Counted from the stretch's first letter, positions 38,968-50,131 are shown. The stretch is DNA of 64,000 bases from Muribaculaceae bacterium (GCA_022510425.1 JAFLTO010000014.1:1-64000), one strand, 5' to 3'. The notes: a model not told the origin generated them from the letters alone. Numbers and translations: made by a program.

Positions 38968-41142
38968 ATGAGAAAAATATTTTTTGTTCTTACTATGGCC
39001 TTAGCTGTTTTAACAGCTAAGGCTCAACTTTCTATTGCCGATTATTGCGACTTGAAAATTTGTACTCCCGCCAGTATTAAAGATATTACTCCCTTACCTG
39101 ATGGTGAATCTTTCGCTGCAATCAGTGATGATGGTAAATCAATTGAAAAATTCAGTTACAAAACCGGCAAGAAAACCGGAGAATTATTCTCCCTGTCTTC
39201 TATAAAAGGGGAGCTTCGTATTGATGAATTCGATGGTTTTCAAATTAGTGACAACGGCAAAAAAATCCTTCTTTGGAATAATAAGGAAAAAATCTATCGT
39301 TATAGTTTCCGTGCCGAATATTATGTTTTCGACACTTTTAGAAACACTTTACAAAGAGTGAGTGAAAAAGGACTCCAAAGAGGGGCAACTATATCACACG
39401 ACGGCAGATATGTGGCATATGAAAGAGACAATAATATCTGGATCTCAAACCTGGACTATAAGACAGACATAGCTATTACTGAAGATGGAGAGAAAGGCAA
39501 GATTCTTAATGGAATTCCCGATTGGAGTTATGAAGAAGAATTCAATATGCTCACTTCTATGTGCTGGAATAGTGATGACACAGTACTGGCTTATGTGAAA
39601 TTCAATGAATCTGAAGTTCCTGAATATAGATTTGACCAATATAGAGGATATTGCAGCGAGGAGCCTTTGGGTGACCTTTATCCATCCTCTTATTCTTACA
39701 AATATATGCTACCCGGTTTCAAGAATTCACAGGTAAGTGTCCATGCTTACAATATGGATAACCGCACAACAAAAAAGATGGACCTTCCCCTGGCCGTTGA
39801 CGACTATATCCCTTCTATTGCTTTTGGTGCAGATGGTTCTCGTCTTATGGTGATGGTGTTGAATAGAGATCAGAATTCATTAAAACTTTATAACGTGAAT
39901 CCTGCATCTACAGTTGGTAAAGTTATTTTAACAGAACAAAGTTCAACATGGATAAGTCCAAGTGTTTATTCTGATACACATTACAACACCACCGATTTCG
40001 TATTTTGTAGCGAAAAATCGGGTTATAAACACCTATATATTTATGATTATAATGGCACTCTGAAAAGAACCTTGACTTCGGGGAATTATAATGTCACTAA
40101 ATATTACGGATCCGATAAGAAAGGTATACATTATATGCAAACCACTACTTTAGGACCCACCTGCCGTAGTGTTGTCAGTGTTGACCCGAAAGGAGTTGTG
40201 AAGAATCTTACCGGGAATTTTGGGACCTCTTCTGCTGCTTTCAGTTCTAATATGGCATATTTTGTCAAGTCGTTCAGTAGTGCATCTACTCCTCCTCAAT
40301 ACACGATTTGTTCTTCTTCAGGCACTCAACTTGCTGAGCTGGAAATGAATAGGGTTTACGCGGAGAAATATAAAAACGCTCCCAAGATGGAATTCTTGAA
40401 AGTTAAGAATGATGAGGGGCAAGAAATGGATGCTTATATGATCAAACCGCAAAATTTTGATTCAAATAAGAAGTATCCGCTCTTGATGTATCAATATAAT
40501 GGTCCTGAATCACAGGAAGTGCTCGACAGATGGCGAATGGAGGGTATTTTCTATTTAGCTTCGCAAGGATATGTAGTGGCTTGTGTCGACGGCAGAGGCA
40601 CCGGCAACCGCACAAATGAATGGGCAAAGTGTGTTTATCTTAAATTAGGTGACTTAGAGACAAAGGATCAACTGTCTGCCGTAAGGTATTTTGCCTCACT
40701 ACCTTACATCGATGAAAACCGGTTGGGATGTTTTGGATGGAGCTATGGCGGTTATATGACACTAATGGAAGTAGGTGCTGTGAATTCTCCTCTGAAAGCA
40801 GGTATTGCAATGGCTCCAGTTTCCGACTGGAGGTTCTATGATGGCGTCTACACCGAAAGATTTATGAAGACACCTCTAACTAATGCGTCTGGTTATAATT
40901 CATCTTCTGCTTTGAACACCACGCAAAATATGGATTCTAAGCTTCTCGTTATTTCAGGTTCTGACGATGATAATGTACATATGTATAACACGTTGAAATA
41001 CACTTCAAAACTTTCTTCAGAAGGTAAAGTGTGTGACATGATGATTTACGCCGGTTTTGAACATAGCCTCAGAATGTGTGATGCCCGTGTTCAGCTTTTT
41101 AGAAAGATTAACAACTTCCTTGAAAATAACTTGAAAAATTAA
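38968..41142 (+). CDS. S9 family peptidase (DPP IV-like)
   Basis: LGCFGWSYGGYMTLMEVG nucleophile motif; SGSDDDNVH; EHSLR. Confidence 0.94.
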   Translation: MRKIFFVLTMALAVLTAKAQLSIADYCDLKICTPASIKDITPLPDGESFAAISDDGKSIEKFSYKTGKKTGELFSLSSIKGELRIDEFDGFQISDNGKKILLWNNKEKIYRYSFRAEYYVFDTFRNTLQRVSEKGLQRGATISHDGRYVAYERDNNIWISNLDYKTDIAITEDGEKGKILNGIPDWSYEEEFNMLTSMCWNSDDTVLAYVKFNESEVPEYRFDQYRGYCSEEPLGDLYPSSYSYKYMLPGFKNSQVSVHAYNMDNRTTKKMDLPLAVDDYIPSIAFGADGSRLMVMVLNRDQNSLKLYNVNPASTVGKVILTEQSSTWISPSVYSDTHYNTTDFVFCSEKSGYKHLYIYDYNGTLKRTLTSGNYNVTKYYGSDKKGIHYMQTTTLGPTCRSVVSVDPKGVVKNLTGNFGTSSAAFSSNMAYFVKSFSSASTPPQYTICSSSGTQLAELEMNRVYAEKYKNAPKMEFLKVKNDEGQEMDAYMIKPQNFDSNKKYPLLMYQYNGPESQEVLDRWRMEGIFYLASQGYVVACVDGRGTGNRTNEWAKCVYLKLGDLETKDQLSAVRYFASLPYIDENRLGCFGWSYGGYMTLMEVGAVNSPLKAGIAMAPVSDWRFYDGVYTERFMKTPLTNASGYNSSSALNTTQNMDSKLLVISGSDDDNVHMYNTLKYTSKLSSEGKVCDMMIYAGFEHSLRMCDARVQLFRKINNFLENNLKN

Positions 41143-41278
41143 TAAACCTTTTGTAGATTTAAAATGTTTAAATTGCGGATAATTTTCATTCTCAATTACT
41201 AAGGTTACAAAAAATTGTTCTCTATTGTGGTTAATCATTATTGATTTACTCTTATCCTAAATAAAGTTTATTGATAAA

Positions 41279-42616
41279 ATGAGAGATTTCGGAAAAATCA
41301 ACACTACTCAGATTTATGGTTTATGGAAAAACCTAACGGTCTGTCTTATTGCTGTAATTTCCACACTCATATTTTCGAAAATTTTACCCTATTATCTTTC
41401 ACCTGTGGTGGCTCTTCTTGTTGCCTCCGGCCTTTACATTTACATTTATAATGAAAGATTTGCTAACTCCAGATCCTGCATAGTCCCTCCAATTACTATT
41501 TTGTATAGTATTGTGGCTTATGCTTTCTTAACCATCATACTGAACTTGATGCATGTGTGGGGGCTCTTTGAGATGCCGCATGAGTTTATTTTCTTCACCG
41601 ATCCTTTTATCCCCGCCTTGATTCTTAATCCTGTAAGTTTCATAGTGCTTTTGATAACTTTCTTACAGAGAAAAAAACTTAGGCCTTGTATTGATTGCAG
41701 GTCTAATAAAAGTTTTGGTGGCCAACGGGGTGTTTACGGTATCTTGAATTATGAAGCTCATCTCCAGATGAAAAACTTTATCGTTCTTTCAGGGCTTCTT
41801 ACTCTGGCTGTGTGGCTTTATTATCAATTTTCATACATTAATACTAACATAAACAGCCGTGACTCCTATATCTTCACATGGCTCACTGTTATCGGAGTAT
41901 TTCTTGATGAAATTTATTTCTCTTGGAGATATTATAATTTATATTTGGATCTCAAGGAAAATGATGAATTGATCACTCCCGATGAATTAAGGGATATGAC
42001 TGCCAAAACTTATATACGTTTTTATGTCGTGGCCGGTGATAAAATGTATTTAACTGATAATGCAGTTGATTCAAATGATGGAAAATCAGAAGTGTGGGAT
42101 ACACCCTTCTTCACCAAGCAATCTATGAATGGCAGATTAGGTGATGATGTAAAGAGCATCATTAAAAGAATGACGGGAATATACAACGGTGAGCTTAAAT
42201 TCTTTTATGGTAGAAAAAGCCCTGACGACAATAAACATTCTCTTTTGAGATATTTCTATTTCTTGGATGGTGAGGCTGAGGATTACCCCGAACTTGATAC
42301 CCCTGGCGAGTGGGTCTCTTTTGACAAGGTGAAATATATTTATTCAAATCAACCCAGGAAGATGGCTGAATTGGCTGTGTATGACATCACAAGATTGGCT
42401 ACTATAATGTTAACGGAAAAGATTTTTGATGAAAATGGTTTCCGTAAATCAGGTATTCGCTCATATATGCCCACTTTCAATCTCCGTGAAGTAAGAAAAT
42501 CCAAAATTGATTTCCAAGATGACAAATGGATTGAAATATCCCTCTTTAATTCTGACACAAGGCTTTATAAATTAAAAAAATGGTGGAGAACCAGAACTCA
42601 GAAGTCTCAAAGGTAG
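41279..42616 (+). CDS. Membrane protein of unknown function with soluble C-terminal domain
   Basis: 445 aa; several N-terminal TM helices. Confidence 0.7.
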   Translation: MRDFGKINTTQIYGLWKNLTVCLIAVISTLIFSKILPYYLSPVVALLVASGLYIYIYNERFANSRSCIVPPITILYSIVAYAFLTIILNLMHVWGLFEMPHEFIFFTDPFIPALILNPVSFIVLLITFLQRKKLRPCIDCRSNKSFGGQRGVYGILNYEAHLQMKNFIVLSGLLTLAVWLYYQFSYINTNINSRDSYIFTWLTVIGVFLDEIYFSWRYYNLYLDLKENDELITPDELRDMTAKTYIRFYVVAGDKMYLTDNAVDSNDGKSEVWDTPFFTKQSMNGRLGDDVKSIIKRMTGIYNGELKFFYGRKSPDDNKHSLLRYFYFLDGEAEDYPELDTPGEWVSFDKVKYIYSNQPRKMAELAVYDITRLATIMLTEKIFDENGFRKSGIRSYMPTFNLREVRKSKIDFQDDKWIEISLFNSDTRLYKLKKWWRTRTQKSQR

Positions 42617-43530
42617 GCAGGTTAATCACTATTTTGGGTCCTACTGCCACAGGTAAAACTTCCCGGGCTGTTCAATTGGCAAACGAAATTAATGCGGAGA
42701 TAATCAGTGCCGATTCTCGTCAGGTTTACAGAGAAATGGATTTAGGCACAGGTAAAGATTTGGAGGAATATGGTAGTATCCCTTTCCATTTGATTGATAT
42801 TTGTGAAGCGGGCGATAAATATAATCTTCACAAATTTCTACAAGATTTTCAAAGTTCTTTATCAGAGATAAAATCACGTGGTAAGAATGTGGTTTTATGT
42901 GGAGGCACGGGTTTGTATCTTGAGACCGCTCTTAGCGGAGTTTTGCTACCCGAAGTACCGGCAAATATTCCTCTGAGGGAAAAATTGGAAAAATTGTCAT
43001 TACAGGAATTAACCGAAATTTTAAAAAAATATAAAACCCTACATAACACAACAGATGTTGACTCTGTGAAAAGAGCTGTCAGAGCTATTGAAATAGAGGA
43101 ATATTATCGGACACACCCTGATGAGGCGGTTTCTGCCGACAAAAAAAAAGCAACGCCTTTGGAGTCTATTATAATAGGTATCTATATCCCAAGGGAAGAA
43201 CGTCGCAAAAGAATCACGGAAAGATTACACAAACGTTTGGAGCAAGGTATGGTAAAGGAGGTAGAAGGGCTGCTAAAAAAAGGTATTGCCCCCGAAGATC
43301 TCATTTATTATGGTCTTGAATATAAATATCTCACCCTCTATGCCATAGGTAAGATGCCTTATGCACAGATGGTTAAAGAACTTGAAATCGCAATCCATCA
43401 ATTCGCCAAACGTCAAATGACTTGGTTCCGAGGAATGGAACGTCGAGGATTCAAAATCAATTGGCTACCCTACGATCTTTCCAAAGAGGAATTTCTTCTA
43501 CAAGTTAAAAGGCTATTTGAGGGGGATTAA
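42580..43530 (+). CDS. miaA: tRNA dimethylallyltransferase
   Basis: ILGPTATGKTSRAVQLA; ISADSRQVYREMDLGTGK; FAKRQMTWFRG. Confidence 0.95.
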   Translation: MVENQNSEVSKVGRLITILGPTATGKTSRAVQLANEINAEIISADSRQVYREMDLGTGKDLEEYGSIPFHLIDICEAGDKYNLHKFLQDFQSSLSEIKSRGKNVVLCGGTGLYLETALSGVLLPEVPANIPLREKLEKLSLQELTEILKKYKTLHNTTDVDSVKRAVRAIEIEEYYRTHPDEAVSADKKKATPLESIIIGIYIPREERRKRITERLHKRLEQGMVKEVEGLLKKGIAPEDLIYYGLEYKYLTLYAIGKMPYAQMVKELEIAIHQFAKRQMTWFRGMERRGFKINWLPYDLSKEEFLLQVKRLFEGD

Positions 43531-44433
43531 TTAGGATTTAATAAATGTAATTATGTCTTTCGGTGTAAATTGCTTGCCTTTCAATAGCATACTGCTCCTA
43601 TAAAGTTTGCCGGCAAAAGCTACACAGAAAAAGGCAGTTGCATAAAGAACCGCAAGCGATGTTGTGGTTTGCCATATTGGTGCAACTCCCGATACGGCAG
43701 CCACTGTCCCTACAGTGGGGGAAGTAAAGGGTATGTAACTGCATACAATGGCCAAAGCAGAATCCCCGTTGTCTACGGCAAATTCTCCTAAATAAAATGC
43801 TCCTAACAGGATAAAAGTAATCACTGTCATATAGGCTTGATTTTCATTGTCTTTATCAGTTATAGCCCCGCAAGCTGCATACAATGAACCGAAGAGCACA
43901 TAACCCCCTATGAAATAAAGGAGAGTCCATGTTATCGCCAAGTATGTTTTCCCTGCAGTTAGATATTCCCAGGGCACATTAAAACCGAAAATTAGAAAAA
44001 ATACGGTCACTCCTGCAAAAACCAATAGAGCCCAGATTAGAAGCTGAGTGAGGCCGGTGAGACCCACAGAAAGAATTTTTCCCAACATAAGTGTTTTCCC
44101 GGGCACAGAAGTGCATATTATTTCCATAATACGGTTGCATTTTTCGGTTTTTACCTTATTGAATATCATTGCTCCGTATATCATTAGAAAAAAGGTGAGA
44201 AAAATTCCCGCCATCATTCCGACTGCTTTGGCTGCAGTCATTTCTTCCGCATCCGGTTGAGTAGGTAATTCACTCACGGTTTTGGTGAAGGTGTCGGATT
44301 CTGCCATCAGCACACCTAATACACCTCCGAATAATATAATCACAATCGGCACTATGAAGGTGCTGATCCAAAAAGATTTGCTTCTTATGTCTGTGAGATA
44401 TTCTGTTGATACTATTATCTTTAATTGCTCCAT
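43531..44433 (-). CDS. ABC transporter permease (NatB-like)
   Basis: Multiple TM segments; adjacent ATPase. Confidence 0.85.
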   Translation of the reverse strand: MEQLKIIVSTEYLTDIRSKSFWISTFIVPIVIILFGGVLGVLMAESDTFTKTVSELPTQPDAEEMTAAKAVGMMAGIFLTFFLMIYGAMIFNKVKTEKCNRIMEIICTSVPGKTLMLGKILSVGLTGLTQLLIWALLVFAGVTVFFLIFGFNVPWEYLTAGKTYLAITWTLLYFIGGYVLFGSLYAACGAITDKDNENQAYMTVITFILLGAFYLGEFAVDNGDSALAIVCSYIPFTSPTVGTVAAVSGVAPIWQTTTSLAVLYATAFFCVAFAGKLYRSSMLLKGKQFTPKDIITFIKS

Positions 44434-44470
44434 GGATGAGGCTCTTCTTTTAGTTTATGAGTATTTATTT

Positions 44471-45391
44471 TTACTGTAAATTGCCGGTATATCTGAGGAA
44501 TATCTCATTAAGGGAGGGCAAATGCTCCTCAAAATGTATTATTTCTCCTTGCATAGACACAACCTCAAGGATATCATTGTTTTTCACTCCATCTTTTTTT
44601 ATGATATTATAGGCGTTACCTTTCCTTCCGTTTAAGGGCTCGGTTTTTTCTATTTTTTCGATCGTCCCGCTATCTTCCAATAAAGACAATTCCAATGGTT
44701 TACGGGTTGTTAGAATCAATTTTCCTGTGCGATGTGAATCTTTGATATCGGCTAATTCTCCTTTCACCAATAATTGCCCTTTGTTTATTAAAGCGATGGA
44801 TGAACACATTTCCTCGATAGCACTCATATTATGAGACGATAGCATAATTGTGCTGCCTTTTTCGTTTAGTCTGGCTATTAAATCTTTTAGAAGTGCTCCG
44901 TTAATAGGGTCAAAACCACTGAAAGGTTCATCAAGAATCACTAATTCCGGTTCATGCACCAACGTGGATATTATTTGCACCTTTTGTTGATTCCCTTTGG
45001 AGAGTTCCTTCACGAGCCTTTTCCCTTGGCCGGTCAGATTGAAGATATCCATATATTCGTTCATTACTTCCCTAAGGCGTTTTTTGTTGCCTCCTTTTAA
45101 TCGCCCGAAATACATTATTTGATCCTCAACTCTCATCTTTTCATAAAGTCCCCTCTCTTCAGGCATATAACCGATATGACGGGTTGTTTTTAATGACACC
45201 GGTTCTCCATTAACTGTCACTTCCCCGGAGTCATTCACCAAAAGGTTGTTGATGATTCTTAAAAGAGTGGTTTTCCCGGCACCATTTGGACCCAATAATC
45301 CGCAAATCTCACCTTTGCCAACTTCAAATGTCACATTGTCCAATGCCTTAACACTGGAGTAGTGCTTGCTTAGGTTATTTATTTTCAGCAT
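44471..45391 (-). CDS. ABC transporter ATP-binding protein
   Basis: GLLGPNGAGKTTLLRII; LSKGNQQKVQ; LVILDEPFSGFDP. Confidence 0.95.
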   Translation of the reverse strand: MLKINNLSKHYSSVKALDNVTFEVGKGEICGLLGPNGAGKTTLLRIINNLLVNDSGEVTVNGEPVSLKTTRHIGYMPEERGLYEKMRVEDQIMYFGRLKGGNKKRLREVMNEYMDIFNLTGQGKRLVKELSKGNQQKVQIISTLVHEPELVILDEPFSGFDPINGALLKDLIARLNEKGSTIMLSSHNMSAIEEMCSSIALINKGQLLVKGELADIKDSHRTGKLILTTRKPLELSLLEDSGTIEKIEKTEPLNGRKGNAYNIIKKDGVKNNDILEVVSMQGEIIHFEEHLPSLNEIFLRYTGNLQ

Positions 45392-47567
45392 GGTTCTTTC
45401 TATTCATTCTCATGGATATAGGACTTAATATTCTGTCTCCTATATCCTTGGCCATTCGGCTTCTCATTTTTATTATCTCTGATATCCTGGCATGAAGCTC
45501 CATTTCTTGTTCAGGTCTTCCGCTTTCCAGGTTCTTCAACTCTCTCATCAATCTCTTCAACTGCTCGTCGATTATTCCATTCTTGAGAACATTGAGGGAA
45601 GTGATGATAAGTGATAATATTTTATCTTCCTCCTTGTCTGTTTCTTTATTTTTGGTGAAGAGGGTGCTTAACTGGTGCTTCTCCGCCAATGCTTGGTTGG
45701 TATGATATCGGATGATCGAATCCTCATGGCTGCCAAATTTATCTAATATATAATTCTTCGAAAACTTTTCTTTCTCGTAGCTTACATAATCAATCAAGGA
45801 TTGTTCCAATTTTGATTCTTCACGTTTGATTTCAGTTAAAGACAGACTTTTTTTGGATATTTTATCATAACCTTCATTTCTTTTTTGCTCGATATTCTCT
45901 TCCAAACGCTTTTCGTTTTCCTTTAGATCTTGCTTGAATTGGGACACCATGTCAAGCAATAGTTGAAATACATAACCGAACTCTTGATGGGTGAAAGTAA
46001 TATTGTCTATGGCAAGCTCTTCTGCAATATATTCTATCACGGTAGAAAAGGCCTCTTCTCCCGATGAATCCTCTTCCTCCCAGAGGCTTAGATATCCATA
46101 TTTTAAGCAATTATAGAGCAACTCTTTCTCCAGAGGATATAAGGGTGTTGCTTCCCCTATCCCTTGTATTTGACGTTCCGACTCTGATTTAGTTTCAGGA
46201 GTGGCGATATTTTTTTCAGGATATTGCTTTTGTAGTTCTTCTGTTCTCCTCTTCATTTTATCCTGTTCCACAACTTGGAATCGTGCTTTTGCTACTTCCG
46301 TGCTAAGTGTGGATTCTTTTATATCGAGAAGATCACTACATTCCTGAATATAAATATCTCTCTTTATCTTATCAGAAATGTGGGCAATGCTTTCAACTAT
46401 ACTTCTTATGGCCAACCAGCGTTTTTGTGGGTCATTCTTAACTTCGTCAAGCAAAACGTTGATCTTAAAGCGAATAATATCTTCTTCGTTCTCTTTTAGA
46501 AACACCTTAAGTTCTTCCGGGGAAAGTTTAGCCGATAGCGAGTCGGGGTCTTCTCCTTCCGGAAGTCTGACTGCCTTCACATTGAGGTTGTGAGCTAAAA
46601 GCATGTCTATACCTCTTAAAGAGGCTTTGATTCCCGCTGCGTCACCATCGTATATCAATACTACATTATCAGTGAATCTATGTATCAACGTGATTTGTCC
46701 ATCTGTCAGTGCTGTGCCAGATGAGGCCACGACATTTCTTATTCCTGATTGCCACATTCCGATCACGTCAAGATAGCCCTCCACAAGATAGCATTTGTTT
46801 TCCTTCACCATGTCATTCTTGGCCTGAAAAATCCCGTATAATTCCCGGCTTTTGGAATAGACTTCCGATTCGGGTGAATTTACGTATTTGGCTCCTGAAC
46901 CTTTTATGTCTCTTCCGCCAAATGCTATCGTTTTGCCTGAGGTGTTGATCACTGGGAAAATTATTCTCCCGCGGAACCTGTCATAATTGGTGCCTTGTTG
47001 ACTTGTGCCCGTTAATCCCGTGGCTTTCAATATTTCAAGTGAAAAACCTTTTCTAAGTCCTTCGTCTGTATAATCTGTACCCTTATCTATGGCATAGCCA
47101 AGACTAAAAGCTTTGATTGCCTCTGGTGTCACATGTCTTCCATAAAGATAAGATAATGCTATGTTTTGGCCGTCTTCTTTATCAAGATTTGATACAAAAT
47201 AGTTACGTGCCCATTCATTCGCAATTAACATCGCTTCCCTTTTAGTCTGCTCTGCTCTCTCTTCAGAGGAAAGTTCTCTTTCTCTTACTTCTATGCCATA
47301 TTTCTTCGCAAGTTGAAGCAATGCCTCATGATAAGAGACTCCTTCCTTTTCCATTATGAAGTTAACCGGACTGCCTCCCTTATGGCAAGAGAAACAATAA
47401 CAAAAATTTCTGCTTTTATTCACAGAAAATGAAGGGGTGCGTTCATTATGAAAGGGACACAAACCCATATAATTTGACCCGCGTCTTATAAGGTGAACAT
47501 AGTCGCTCACCACTTCTACTATATCCGCGGTGTCTTTTATTTTTTGTACCGTAGCGGGATCTATCAT
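45375..47567 (-). CDS. dnaG: DNA primase
   Basis: MGLCPFHNERTPSFSVNKSRNFCYCFSCHKGG zinc motif; VEGYLDVIGMWQSGIRNVVASSGTALT. Confidence 0.97.
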   Translation of the reverse strand: MIDPATVQKIKDTADIVEVVSDYVHLIRRGSNYMGLCPFHNERTPSFSVNKSRNFCYCFSCHKGGSPVNFIMEKEGVSYHEALLQLAKKYGIEVRERELSSEERAEQTKREAMLIANEWARNYFVSNLDKEDGQNIALSYLYGRHVTPEAIKAFSLGYAIDKGTDYTDEGLRKGFSLEILKATGLTGTSQQGTNYDRFRGRIIFPVINTSGKTIAFGGRDIKGSGAKYVNSPESEVYSKSRELYGIFQAKNDMVKENKCYLVEGYLDVIGMWQSGIRNVVASSGTALTDGQITLIHRFTDNVVLIYDGDAAGIKASLRGIDMLLAHNLNVKAVRLPEGEDPDSLSAKLSPEELKVFLKENEEDIIRFKINVLLDEVKNDPQKRWLAIRSIVESIAHISDKIKRDIYIQECSDLLDIKESTLSTEVAKARFQVVEQDKMKRRTEELQKQYPEKNIATPETKSESERQIQGIGEATPLYPLEKELLYNCLKYGYLSLWEEEDSSGEEAFSTVIEYIAEELAIDNITFTHQEFGYVFQLLLDMVSQFKQDLKENEKRLEENIEQKRNEGYDKISKKSLSLTEIKREESKLEQSLIDYVSYEKEKFSKNYILDKFGSHEDSIIRYHTNQALAEKHQLSTLFTKNKETDKEEDKILSLIITSLNVLKNGIIDEQLKRLMRELKNLESGRPEQEMELHARISEIIKMRSRMAKDIGDRILSPISMRMNRKNHAENK

Positions 47568-48463
47568 TTAGATAACTCCGATATTTTTTTTGATTCCTTT
47601 TCTAATTTCTCTTCCAATTTTTCATTCACTCTCACTAAGGGCAATCTTAACACATTTTCAATAAATCCCATTTTTGAAAGCACAGATTTCACTCCGGCCG
47701 GGTTCCCATCTTCGAATAAATGCCCTATAAAAGGATTAAGAAAATTTTGTAGGTTTTCGGCCTCATGGTATTGGCCCACTCTACATAGTTCCACCAATTT
47801 TTTAATTTCTTTAGGAAAAGCGTTGGCCGTCACGGAAATTACTCCTTTTGCACCTTTTCTCATTAAGGGATAGGTGAGAGCATCGTCTCCTGATATAACG
47901 TAAAAATTCGCTGCCTTATTTCTAATAATTTCCTCGCTTTGAGATAAATTTCCGGAAGCTTCTTTTACTCCGTAAATATTGGAAATCTTTGAAAGTCTAA
48001 GTGTTGTCTTGGCGGTAAGATTAACTCCGGTTCTCCCGGGCACATTATACAACAAAATTGGGAGTGGAGAGGCTTCAGCAATGGCTTTAAAATGTTGGTA
48101 CAATCCTTCCTGAGTAGGTTTGTTGTAATAGGGGGTCACTGATAAGATGGCACTATAACCATTTAAATTCATTTTTGAGATATCATTAACGACACCTGTC
48201 GTATTGTTACCTCCGATGCCGATAATCAAAGGCACTCTTCCATTGGTCCTTTCTTTAATAAATTCTGCAATATCAGTTTTTTCCTCATATGATAAGGTGG
48301 GTGATTCTGACGTTGTGCCCAGAACAACCAAATAGTCGCAACCTCCCTCCAATACATGTTCTATAACTTTTTGTAGGCCACCATAATCTATCGTCAAATC
48401 ACTTTTGAAAGGTGTCACAAGTGCTACTCCAAGTCCGTCGAATCTTATATCTGCCATATCCAT
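47564..48463 (-). CDS. dapA: 4-hydroxy-tetrahydrodipicolinate synthase
   Basis: GVALVTPF; LGTTSESPTLS; YNVPGRTGVNL; GVKEASGN. Confidence 0.96.
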   Translation of the reverse strand: MDMADIRFDGLGVALVTPFKSDLTIDYGGLQKVIEHVLEGGCDYLVVLGTTSESPTLSYEEKTDIAEFIKERTNGRVPLIIGIGGNNTTGVVNDISKMNLNGYSAILSVTPYYNKPTQEGLYQHFKAIAEASPLPILLYNVPGRTGVNLTAKTTLRLSKISNIYGVKEASGNLSQSEEIIRNKAANFYVISGDDALTYPLMRKGAKGVISVTANAFPKEIKKLVELCRVGQYHEAENLQNFLNPFIGHLFEDGNPAGVKSVLSKMGFIENVLRLPLVRVNEKLEEKLEKESKKISELSK

Positions 48464-48522
48464 GCAGTATTTTCTGCAAAGTTAATAAATAAAATATTAA
48501 ATTTGCACTCACAAGAAAAGAT

Positions 48523-49944
48523 ATGGCGGAAACTACTAATAATTTTAAAACGGACTTAGAAGTAAAATTGAAGGGGTTCTGGAAAGAACTAATCTCTTAT
48601 TTCAATGTTGCAGGAGATCTGGAGTCTCAACAGGATGTTGAACAATCAATACGCGCCGGTGTCGATTTCAAGGGCAGTACGCTTTTAGTGTTGATTTTTG
48701 CCATTATAATAGCTTCTTTAGGACTGAATACAGATAGCACGCCGGTAGTGATAGGTGCCATGTTGATTTCTCCCCTAATGGGTCCTATAATTGGGATGGG
48801 ACTCGGGATTGGTATCTCGGATTTTGAACTCCTTCGTAGAAGTTTCAAGAATATTTCTATGGCCGTGCTCGGGTCGTTGATCGCATCCGCTATCTATTTC
48901 CTCATCTCTCCGCAATATGAAGGCTCAAGTCAACTTCTGGCTCGCACATCTCCTTCCATCTATGATGTCTTCGTGGCTCTTTTCGGTGGAGCAGCCGGTT
49001 TCGTGGCTATTGCTTGCAGAAGCAAGGCTCAGGTTATGCCTGGTGTGGCTATAGCCACTTCTCTTATGCCGCCTCTTTGTACTGCCGGGTATGGTCTTGC
49101 CACTATGCAGATGAATTTCTTCCTCGGTGCTCTCTATCTTTTCTTCACCAATATGGTCTTTATTCTTTTCGCTACATGGATTGGAGTGAAGGTTCTAAAA
49201 TATAAGGCCGTTGTATATCAGAATCCAAAAAGAAGCAAGAGGGTTCAGATTTTTATCACAATTGTGGTGTTCTGCACAGTCGGTGTAAGTTGCTTCCTTA
49301 CGTATAGAATGATTACAAAGAATATCTTTTTGGCTAAGGCGCTGACATTCGTGGAGCAGCAGATGGTTTTCCCTAATACCCAGGTATTGAATCATAAGGA
49401 ATATATCAGTGGGGGGAAAAAATATATTGATGTAACATTGATTGGAACGGCTCTACCCAAAGATTCGCTTCAACTCGCGATGATGAATAAACTTGACAGC
49501 GTCGGCCTTGGTGGAACAATTCTCAGGATAAAACAAGGTTTCTCTGTAGGAACAATTAATAATAACGCAAATTCTCCTGAAAAGAATTTCTCGGAATTTT
49601 ATTCGCTGGCTCAACAAGAATTGCTTCAAAAACAATCCACCATTGATTCTCTAAAAGAATCGATTAAATTTCATGAATGGTTTGACAGGCAAAGCATAGA
49701 AGTGGCTCCGGAAGTAAAAGCTCTTTTCCCTGCAGTAAAGGATTTGGCTCTCTCAAGAATGGTCGTTACTTCCTTAGAAAATGTTTCGCCCGACACTGTT
49801 AGTATGGTTTTTGTAAGGGCTTCTGCCGGATTTTTGGATCCTGATCGTAAAAAATTATTGGAATTCCTTAGGATAAGATTCAAAGATGATAAATTAGGTC
49901 TAACAGTAAACCCTCACGGATTCCCTTGGCCGGCCTCTCTCTAA
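48523..49944 (+). CDS. DUF389/TIGR00341-type membrane protein
   Basis: STLLVLIFAIIIASLGLNTDSTPVVIGAMLISPLMGPIIGMGLGIG. Confidence 0.9.
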   Translation: MAETTNNFKTDLEVKLKGFWKELISYFNVAGDLESQQDVEQSIRAGVDFKGSTLLVLIFAIIIASLGLNTDSTPVVIGAMLISPLMGPIIGMGLGIGISDFELLRRSFKNISMAVLGSLIASAIYFLISPQYEGSSQLLARTSPSIYDVFVALFGGAAGFVAIACRSKAQVMPGVAIATSLMPPLCTAGYGLATMQMNFFLGALYLFFTNMVFILFATWIGVKVLKYKAVVYQNPKRSKRVQIFITIVVFCTVGVSCFLTYRMITKNIFLAKALTFVEQQMVFPNTQVLNHKEYISGGKKYIDVTLIGTALPKDSLQLAMMNKLDSVGLGGTILRIKQGFSVGTINNNANSPEKNFSEFYSLAQQELLQKQSTIDSLKESIKFHEWFDRQSIEVAPEVKALFPAVKDLALSRMVVTSLENVSPDTVSMVFVRASAGFLDPDRKKLLEFLRIRFKDDKLGLTVNPHGFPWPASL

Positions 49945-50018
49945 TCTCATCCTTCCACCTTCCGATCAATCCTCCTCGCTCAATTCAAATCTGTTAGGTC
50001 TTTCTCTTTGTAACATGT

Positions 50019-50117
50019 CCGGAGAAAAGCTCCCCATCGCTTTTTGAAGCGTTAGAGATTCCGGTTCTTATTTAGTCCGGGAAAGTATGTCTTTATACTC
50101 TTCGGCCTTTTTTTATA
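50019..50117 (+). ncRNA. Candidate structured intergenic RNA ending in an intrinsic terminator
   Basis: CCGGA...TCCGG outer pairing with inner GGAG/CTCC and CGCTT-TTTG-AAGCG hairpins, then CCGGGAAAGTAT-gtcttt-ATACTCTTCGG followed by CCTTTTTTT. Confidence 0.35.
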
Positions 50118-50131
50118 TCATGCAATTTTAT

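Noticed and set aside
42580-42616. miaA start overlapping the upstream ORF by 37 nt
   Set aside because: Plausible translational coupling; no evidence of a mis-called or fused gene.
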